Source: Phycisphaera mikurensis NBRC 102666
Lineage (GTDB): Bacteria; Planctomycetota; Phycisphaerae; Phycisphaerales; SM1A02
Length of the DNA stretch: 41,881 nucleotides
Reading direction: 5' to 3'
Assembly: GCA_945878575.1 (NCBI GenBank)
Contig: CAMDUB010000155.1
Coordinates: 1 to 41,881, forward strand
Part shown: piece by piece, positions 29,267 through 37,800 of the stretch
Numbering within the stretch: position 1 is the stretch's first letter
Layout: the number at the start of each line of letters is the position of its first letter
Notes under the pieces: generated by a model
Seen by the model: the letters and a program-made list of their open reading frames with translations, nothing else
Told to the model about the DNA's origin: nothing
The model's database searches: none
Program-made: the position numbers and the translations under genes

Positions 29267-30027
29267 CGAGTCCTGCATCACTGGATCTTGACCGGGTGTT
29301 GGAGGCGGCTCTCGGCGCCGTCCACAGCGCAATGCGCTCATGGTCAGAAGGCGGTCTCCAGACGGAAGAGCCACTCCTGAACCACCTCATAGGTGCGCTT
29401 TCACGAAAGCGGCGCGGCTGCGACGTCGGCGGACCCGCCGCGAATCGGGTGGCAAACCAGGTTGCGCTGCTCCATAGGAAAGGCGACCACAACACTGATA
29501 AGTTTGGCGCCGATCTTGCGGTGACGCTGTCAATTGCCGACGGGAGATTTCTGAAATCGGCGCTCTTCCAGGTGAAGGTTGGCGATGCATTCACGGGTTC
29601 ATTCGCACGGTCGCAACTCGAGGACGCGACCTCGGACCAGCAGGTCCGCGAGCGCGCCTTTGTCTGTGTTTTTGATCGGGGTCGCCTGCGAACGCGTGTC
29701 AAGCAAGCTGATGCCGTGCTTGCGAACTTCAAGTCCGGCGCAGCGAACTCATCGCAGACTTGCCACGATTGGGACACGCTGGGCGAGTGGATTTGCAAGT
29801 GGCTGGCGTGCCAGATTGGAAAGCCAAGTCGCGTAGACGACCCGAACGGCATTGAGCGCCGCTTGAGCAGCTACGTAGTGGAACGTCGCAATGAGACATC
29901 GTCTTGGACTGAGCCATGGAGGCCAGAGGGTGGGCAGACAGTGAACCGTGAGTCAAACGGGATCATTCCCGCGAAGGCGTGGCTGATGATCTTCGTCGTG
30001 CCTGAGAGCTCTTCGGAGAGGGCATGA
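29263..30027 (+). CDS. Putative PD-(D/E)XK-type (QxK) nuclease coupled to YfbU
   Basis: A 254-residue protein. The N-terminal helices (LEAALGAVHSAMRSWSEGGL) and EEPLLNHLIGALSRK are followed by a likely nuclease core. HNTDKFGADLAVTLSIADGR supplies the acidic residue, FLKSALFQVKVGDAFTGSFA supplies Q-x-K, and a helix follows (RSQLEDATSDQQVRERAFVC). D..x(~14)..QVK is the Mrr/DpnII-like variant of the PD-(D/E)XK site. No methyltransferase or helicase is adjacent. The C-terminal ~65 residues are less ordered and run into the convergent RHS remnant. The nuclease call is from motif spacing only. Confidence 0.55.
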   Translation: MTSPASLDLDRVLEAALGAVHSAMRSWSEGGLQTEEPLLNHLIGALSRKRRGCDVGGPAANRVANQVALLHRKGDHNTDKFGADLAVTLSIADGRFLKSALFQVKVGDAFTGSFARSQLEDATSDQQVRERAFVCVFDRGRLRTRVKQADAVLANFKSGAANSSQTCHDWDTLGEWICKWLACQIGKPSRVDDPNGIERRLSSYVVERRNETSSWTEPWRPEGGQTVNRESNGIIPAKAWLMIFVVPESSSERA

Positions 30028-31232
30028 GTCGGAATCGCGGTTGGGTCGGCAGACGGTAATCCGCCGAATGCTGCTGGACTGCATCGTCTGGTTTTGGAAT
30101 CTTCCGTTCGCTGGCGATTCTCCGCCGAGTTGAGGTGTAGGTGTTGCCGTCGATACGGGCGCATGTAGTGCCGGCCGGGTAGATGCTCGCAACGACCGCG
30201 CCTTCCGCGATCGACTCGATCGGAACGGCGAGGTCGGGGGTGGTGTTGAGGACGAGGGTGCCGGCGAGGAAGCAGGCGGTGCCCGGCCGCGTGATGGGTC
30301 GGGCCAGCGGTGCGCGCCTGCCGGCGATCGCGCTGTGGCCCAGAAATCTGCCGAAGCGGCTCGCGGCGGGTAGGATGCCGGCCGCCACGCCGCCGAGGAT
30401 CCCACCCCAGGCAAGATCCTGCCCCGCCGGCGCGCGGCCCTCGTACACCACAGCCGCCGCCCTGGCGCCCGCCATGCCTGATACGGTGCCCGCAGCCACG
30501 ACGCTCGACGCGGTGACTGCGCCGGCTGCAGCAAGGCCGGCCCCGAACGTGGCGCCCGCCACGGCGCCCACGACCGCTCCCTTCGCGGCGCCCGCGAGCA
30601 CGTCCTCGCCGTTGATGGCGGCGGCCACTCCTCCGATGAATGCGCCGACGACTGCTCTGCCGAGGATGTTCGCGAACTGCCCGGTCGGATCCGTCCCCGC
30701 CATCGGGTTTCGCCCGAGGGACGAGTAGAGGCTCGGTCCATCCTGATACCCCGCGAGATCTCGCTCGAGCCACCTGCACATCCCCGGCGTCGGGTCGTAG
30801 TGGCGGAAGCGCACGGTGTACGCGCCGATGTCGCCGTTGAAGCGGTAGCCGCAGAATCCGATGTTGAAGTCGGAGCGGGCGTTCGCGGCGCGGGCAAGGT
30901 TCGCCGCCGCCGTGGTGTCTCCCGCGGCGGGCTGCGTCGCGCTGCCCGTCTGCGCGAGCTGGCCTTGCGGCAGCGCGGCGACATACGCGGTCCCCCCCGA
31001 ACTGCGCGACGTCGCGCGTGCTGATGGTGCCGTCGCGGTCCCAGTCCGCGTCAGGGTTGTAGCCGAGCTGGCCGAGCGTCGTGCCGACGGCGCCCTGGGC
31101 GAGGGTGGTGTCGGTCTTGTCGACCCTGCCGTCGCCGTTGATGTCCTTGGCGGGCAGGTGCCGCGCCTCGCCGTAGGCGTCGTATGCGACGCGGAAGGCG
31201 AGGGTGCCGGTGCGGCCGACGGCGGCGACGCT
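29963..31232 (-). pseudogene. Orphan RHS C-terminal module lacking its toxin
   Basis: A single open frame without a start, cut at a TAG beside 31232. It copies the end of the RHS core: FRVAYDAYGEARHL, two EF-hand loops (DINGDGRVDKTD and DWDRDGTISTRD), YRFNGDIGAYTVRFRHYDPT, WLERDLAGYQDGPSLYSSLG, then a Gly/Ala-rich hydrophobic pre-toxin region and the opening of a HINT domain (ACFLAGTLVLNTTPDLAVPI, ESIAEGAVVASI). Homology to the main RHS protein stops near 30180, inside HINT, and the rest is unrelated sequence. It begins 8 nt after the immunity gene stop. This is the usual relic of RHS toxin-module exchange, with its own toxin and immunity genes gone. Confidence 0.85.
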
Positions 31233-31240
31233 CTAGTAAA

Positions 31241-31819
31241 TCAACGAGCGGCCTGCTCCGTGACGTCCTCGATCATCCATCGCGCCAAGGTCCAGCACGC
31301 TTCCTCCTCGCTCGGAAGAACTCGGGTCGCGACAAGGCCTGGCCGCCGTGCGTCGCGTGCCTGAACTCTCCATCCCCTTGCGGACTGGCAGGCTGAGTAG
31401 CGCGAGGTTGGACGCTCGTCCCCGAAGCGGAGATCGTCATGCGGGATGCCCAGACGATCGAGTAGGACCACAAGATTCTCGTGATGGAGCCTTTCTGGCG
31501 TCACGTAAAGATGGGGTCTACTCGTGGATGCCGCCAACTGCGGGCTTGGATCCCGGTCCCCGCGGTCGTCGCCCTGGCGGAGGCGCCCGCAGAAGAGGAG
31601 TGAGTCGACGCAAGCCTTGAAGACTGTCCAGCATGCGTCTCGCTCGTCGTTGCAAAGCCGAATCCGTCGCGACTCTCCACGCTCTATCTCTGAAACTTCC
31701 CAGCCCTGGGGTGTTCTCTTTAGGACGATACCTTCGCTCGTAGCGCTTGGAGAAAGGCTGTAGGTCGCGGGGTTGACGCCGAGGCGGTCGAGGAATTGAG
31801 CCAGCACGGTCGTGTTCAA
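31241..31819 (-). CDS. Probable immunity protein for the RHS-TNT toxin (two-domain)
   Basis: A 192-residue protein if TTG 31819 is the start (TTGA overlap with the RHS stop); GTG 31807 is the alternative. It consists of two similar domains. The first has AQFLDRLGVNPATYSLSPSA, LKRTPQGWEVSEIERGES and ERDACWTVFKACVDSLL. The second has LLDRLGIPHDDLRFGDERPT, SARGWRVQARDARR and EEEACWTLARWMIEDV. The shared frame is LDRLG, a Y-rich strand, GW-x-V, and A-C-W-T-x-(F/L). Position directly after an RHS toxin, translational overlap and small soluble character mark it as the immunity gene. No named immunity family was assigned. Confidence 0.72.
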   Translation of the reverse strand: MNTTVLAQFLDRLGVNPATYSLSPSATSEGIVLKRTPQGWEVSEIERGESRRIRLCNDERDACWTVFKACVDSLLFCGRLRQGDDRGDRDPSPQLAASTSRPHLYVTPERLHHENLVVLLDRLGIPHDDLRFGDERPTSRYSACQSARGWRVQARDARRPGLVATRVLPSEEEACWTLARWMIEDVTEQAAR

Positions 31820-34800
31820 GGGATGATCTCCCGCAGGCAGCCACGTTCGACGAGCTGCCTGACGGACATCGGCAACTCGTACTGAATACCACCACCTGGT
31901 TGATTGAACCAGGGAGTTGCGGTTCCCTCCCACACCTCGATCGGCCTCAAGACCTCGTAGCGATGGTATGGCGGCACGACACCTGGGCGAAGCGACCGTG
32001 CGGCATACGGTGTGCCAACCGGCGACGCAAATCGACCGCTTTCCGGGCCGAATCGATCGATGAGGTGCCCTGAGGGAAGCGACCGTCTTGATGCGATTCC
32101 GTAGTGGAAGCCGTTGTTCGGCGGCCACGCCGTGACCGCCCCCTCGCCACCCTTGTTGTGCACCACCACCCCGCACCCGCCGACGAGGTAGCGGCTCGTG
32201 CCTCGGACTGTGAGGTTGTATACGGGGATGACCGCGTGGCGGCTACCGATCTTCGTAATCGTGGCCGTGCCGGCGACGCCTTGAGAGGACATCGTGCGGA
32301 CGGCGTCCCCCTCGGCGAGGTCGCGTGCTGCGACCCAGCAATCGTCAATTGTCTCGAGCCGTTCGGCGCGCGACACGGCCTCTGGGGCTGCGCGGGAGTC
32401 CAGGCTCGGCGCGTGCGCTCCCGCCCGTGCGACGAGGAACGGGTGCTCGCCCGTGACCGAAAGTCTGGTCTCGTCGGCTCCAGCGGCTTCTCCGGTCGCT
32501 ACGGTGATGTCGTAGACCGTGCCCTCGAACGGATGCACGCATGTCGCGTCGATGACTGCTGTCGTAGCTTCGCCGGTCACCGGGTCGACGCTCGCAACGA
32601 CGTCACCCGCTCGGAGCGACTCAATCGGAACCGCGATCTCGGGCGACGCGGTAAGTACGAGAGTGCCGGCGAGGAAACAGGCGGCTCCGCCCCGTGCGCC
32701 ACCCGAGTTTCGCCCAATTCGCCCGACCAACTTTGAAGCCACGCCGAAGGCGCCGCCGAGAACGCCGCCGACTGCTCCACCTACCGCAAGTTCCCTCGCT
32801 GTTGGAACCCGCCCTTCAGTCACCAAGGTGTCGGCTCCCGTACCAGCCATGCCGGAAATCACCCCCGCAGCGATCAAGGCTGAAGTCGACTCGACACCTC
32901 CGGCAATCGCGATCGAAGCCCCGAAGGTCGCTCCGGCAATTGCGCCGACGACGCCGCCGCGCGCAGCGCCGACCAGGATGTCTTCGCCATTGATCGCGGC
33001 AGCGATTCCCCCAATCAGTCCGCCGACGAGGGCTCCTGCAGCCACATTGCCGAACAATCCACGTGGGTCGGCGCCCATCGTCGGACGCTGTTCCAGATAG
33101 GAGTACAAGCTCGCCCCATCCATGTACCCCGCCGGATCCCGCTCGAGCCAGCGTTGCACCCCGGGCGTCGGGTCGAAGTGCCGGAACCTCACCGTGCCGA
33201 GGTTCGGACCCGCGTTGAACCGGTACCCGCACCATCCGACCGTGTTGCCATAGGCGCTGATCCGTCCCGCAGGAATTCCCGCGGTGCCAACCTTCGCGCC
33301 GATGGCGTTCGCCTCCGGTAGCGTCACGGTCCCGTCGCGGTCGAGATCCGCGTCTGCGAGATAGCCCGTCTGGCCGATGGACTTGCCCACCGCGCCGGAG
33401 GCCGCCGTGGCGTCCGCGCTCGTCACGCCGCCGCCCACGGCACCGGTGATCCCCTCGGGCCAGTGGTGCTGCGCTTGGCCGTATGGGTCGTATTCCACGC
33501 GCTCGAGGAGCGCACCGGCGTTGTCGATGACCGCCACCACGCTGAACTGCGTGTCGTTCAGGAACTGGTCGCCGGCGCGGTCACCCGCGTCGGTGAAGTC
33601 CGTATCGGTGCCTCCGGCGAAGTTCGCGGTCACGCGCCGTAGCACCAGGTCGTCGACGTAGCGCATCCCCCAGACGAGCTGCTCCACCTGGTCGATGTCC
33701 GTGATCGACGTCGCCAGCGGCAGGTCGTTGTCGATGTACTCCTCGAGCAGCTGCCAATTCTGGTTGAAGTATCCGAGCCGTCGCTGGCTGATCGTCGGCG
33801 CCGCCGGCGGCACCCAGCTGTCGGGTGCTCGGTCGACCACGCAGCGCATGCCGAGCCCCGAGTACTGCGCCCGAAGCGCGGGCTGTGCGGTCGTGCCGTT
33901 GACCAGGTCGACCTGCGTCAGGCGTCCCCAGCGGTCGTGCTTGTAGCGCCACGTGGTGCCGGGCGCGCCCGCGATGCCGCGCTCACGGAGATTCCCGCCC
34001 GCATCCCAGGTGAACCCGATCGACTGCGGCGTGCCGCCGAGCGGGATGAAGGAGCCGCCGGTGACCTGGTTCACCAGGTCGAAGGTGGAGGTGCTTGCGT
34101 CTGTCGATCCCGTGGCAAAGGTCCCGGCCGTGGACGTATCGGTGCGGGTCGACGGGATGTTCCCGATGAAGTCGTAGGTGAAGTCCTCCGATCCGGGCTT
34201 CGCCTGCGTGCTGGGGAAGGCTGCTGAACCGCGCTGGTCGCCGAGCAGGCGAAGCAGTCCGTCGAGGGTGTACGCGTGCTGGGCGAGCATCGTCGCACCG
34301 GGCCGGGCGTCCAGCTTGCCGGTGAGGCCACCCAGACGCGTGTAGGCGTAGGTCGTGTCGACGATGGCAGGCTTGTTCGCGAAGCCGCTCACCGAGCCGG
34401 GCGCGTAGCCCGAATCGACCCACAGCTGGCGGGTCACCCGCCCGAACGCGTCCATGCTCGGGTACTGGCCATCCGCCTGCGTCCCGGCCTCGGCCATGGA
34501 GCGGTCCAGGCGCACGCCCGGCACGGGGTACGACGTGACCACCGGGGTCGCGACCCCGAGGAACTGGTACTCGACGGCGGCGGTCGCCCCGGCGAAGCCA
34601 AGGCTCTGGGGGCGGCTGATCCGGTTGCCGACGCCTGTGGTGCCGTAGCCCACGTTGAGCGCCTGGCCCCCGGGGTACGTGGTCCCCGTGCTGCGGATCC
34701 AATTGCCGTCGGCGAGCTTGGCCAGCTCGTAGCCTGAGCCGACGCGCTTGGTCGTGCCGACCGGCGTGGTGCCGCTGTACGTGAGCTCGCCGAGTGGATT

Positions 34801-37800
34801 CTGGTCGAAGGCCTCGGGCAGTCCAATCGCCGAGTAGCGAAGCCCGACCGCGTTCAGGATGGTGTCCGTCGTCGCCGGAGGCGTGACCGTGGAGCGGGGG
34901 ATCCCGGCCTCGGTACCGATCTCGTCCGGTATCGCCGTGATCCCGCGCTTGATGGTCTTGATCGTCGCAAGGCGTCCGTTGGCGTCGTAGGCGATCGCCA
35001 CGGCATCCGCCCAGTCGTCGGTCGCGGTGTCCCCTCCGGTCGCTTCGTCGTTGACGATCCTGCCGCCTGCGTCGAAGGTGAACGTGTGCTCGACGCCGCG
35101 CTGGTCTTTCTTCCAGCGCATCATGCCCTGGCGGTCGTATGCGAAGATGTGCCGGTCCGTCGCGCTTGGCGCACCGGTCGTCGCATCCGGGTAGGCGAGT
35201 GCCGCAACGAGGTCGTTGGATGAAATGCGCGAGTCGCCGCTGCCGGTCCCGTTGGAGACGCCGAACAGGGTGCGCGTGGTCTGGAACTTCTGCGTCCACA
35301 CTCCCCCGACCTGCGCGAACGTGTAGGCGATCTGGTCGATCGCGGGCGTCGCTTCGGTGATCCGGGCCCGTACGCTTTCGGCCTGGTTCTGGTCGGGCAT
35401 CTTCGGGTCGGCCCCCTGCAACTCGAGCCGACCGGTCGATGCGTTCCACTGCAGCGAAGCTGTCCCGTCCCAGTTTGCGATCGTGCCGACGATGGCGCCG
35501 GTGGCGTCGAAGTAGTTCCGGGTTCGGAGCGGGGTTCCAGAGTCGCGCGGCACCACCGTGAGGTAGGCGCGGCCCAGCTCGTCGTATTCCACGCCCTCGA
35601 CGAGCGGTACCACGTTGCCCGACCAGGTGAGCGGCGTGCCGCTCGCGGTCGGTGCCAGGCCTCCGCCGTTGAAGCCGGCGGTGAGGTTGGTGCCAAAGTC
35701 GAGGTGGCGGACCGTGCGGCCCGCCGTGTCGTACTCGACAGCCGTCCAGGTCGTGACCGACTTCGTGGCGCCGTCGATGCTCCCCGTGACGGTATCGGCC
35801 AGCGTGTGGACGCGGGCCTGGTGCTTCACGAGGTCGAGGAAACCACTGCCGGAGCGGAACTGCGGGAACGTCTGCTCGAGCACCACGTGGTTCGTGAGGA
35901 CCGCAGTGAACGTGGCCCGGTCGAAGACCGCCGCGTAGTTGCCGGGTGCGCCGGGAAGCGGGTCGGTCCCGCGGTCGACGACGTACGTGGCACTGGCACG
36001 ACCAAGCCCGTCGATCGAGTTCTTCACCATGGGGCCACTGGGGCTCCAGGACCCGACGATGCGCCCGGCGGGGTCGTACCACTCGTGCGACTCGACGAAG
36101 TCGTTGTAGGTTGGGCTGTCGAGATCGGTCGAGGTCGGCACGAGGGCGATCCGCGTGCGGTATCGCATGCCGCGCTGGCTGTAGGCGCTGGACGCGAACG
36201 AGAGGCGGGTGGCCGCGACGCTGTCCGCGCTCGGGGCGACTGGCGCCGAGATCGGCGCGTTCAGGGATGCCGCCTCGGTGACCCGGCCGAGGTTGTCGTA
36301 TCCCACGACCGCGTAGGGCGCGACGGGGCCGTTGACGGCTGCAAGCCTGCCACGCCAGTCGTAGAGGTAGTTGGTCGTGCGCGACGCCGGGGAGGTCTCG
36401 CCCGTGTACGCGATGGTCGTCGTGACGAGTCCGTTGCCGACCGTGAGCGTGGAACCGGTGGCGCCGTCGTAGCGGACCAGCGACGTGGTGTACGTGGTCG
36501 CGGCGTCGGGATCGCCGCCGAGGGCGAACGAGCCCTGGCTCGTCTCGCTGACCCTTCCAAGCGCGTCGTAGGTGGTCCGGCGGATCGTCCGGTTGGGTGC
36601 GACCGTCTGCCGCAGGCGTCCCTCGGAGTCATAGGCGTAGGTCGTCGTGTAGCGGCCGGCACCGTCGCCATTGCCGGCCATGTCGTGCCACACCGTGGTG
36701 GACTTCACCTGGCCCGTGACGGCGGTCTCGACGGCGCGGCGGGCGACGGGTGTCGAGGCCATCCCATATGGCCAGCCCTTGAAGATCTGCCCGTACTGGT
36801 CCTCCTTGGCCGACGCTCGGTAGTCGCAGGCGCCGACGAGAACGCCTGCCGCGTCCGACCACGTCACGCTCGCGGGGCTCACGAAGACCTGGACGTCGCC
36901 CTTGTCCAGGAATTCGTACGGCAGCCCGACGAGCGTGAAGTACAGGATGCCCGGGCGCCCGTCGCCCGAGGACAGGTGGCTGTTGAACGCCCGCAGCTCG
37001 CGGGTGTAACGGTTGACCGCGCCGCCGGGCATGGTGAGGGTGCGAACCCGGCCCGCCGCGTCGTGGGTCATCGTCCAGGTCATGGAGCCGCCGCTGGCGT
37101 TGCGGCCGCTCCAGGAGAATTCGCCGCCCGAGGGGATGGGGCGCTCCATGGACGAGATGCCGGTGCTCGGCGCGTTCGACTGGATGCTCCGTGTCGCACC
37201 GGTGGCGGGGTCGAACGTGCGCTTGACGAGAGAGTCGTCCGCGAGCCGCTGGAAGACGGGAAAGCCGCTCGCATCGAACAGCGTGTGCGAGAAGTAGTCG
37301 CCCCCCGGACCGTTCTCGGCCGTGGTCTCGGCCTCGAAGCGGGCCTGCATCCATGCGACCGCATCCGGGTTGCCAGTCGTGCGGAAGCCGTACGAGAATT
37401 CCGTCTTCTGCACGCGGTCGGCGAACGCCGTGCTGCTCATGTCGGCCGCGGTCATTCCCTCGGCGGTCGCGAGTTCGCTCCGCGTCGCCAGCCACGGCCG
37501 CGTGCCGTCGTAGGTGTTGCGAAGGAGGATGCTCGTGGCAGGCGTCGTCCCCTGCCGGACGATCGATACGGTTGCGAGCCGTCCGTCCGGCGTGTACGTG
37601 TATTCGAAGTGCGCGCCGCCGCTGGTCGAGATGGTCGAGGTGGGTGGCGTGGGCGTCGATCCGCCCGCCGCCGGGGTGTAGGCACTGATCGCATCGGGCC
37701 CGTACGTCGCCGTCATCGCGCGGGGCGGGGTGTTCGTGGTGCTGTAGTCGTAGCGAGTGACCCAGTACGGCCCCGAGGCTCCGTTGCCGAGGCCAATCGC

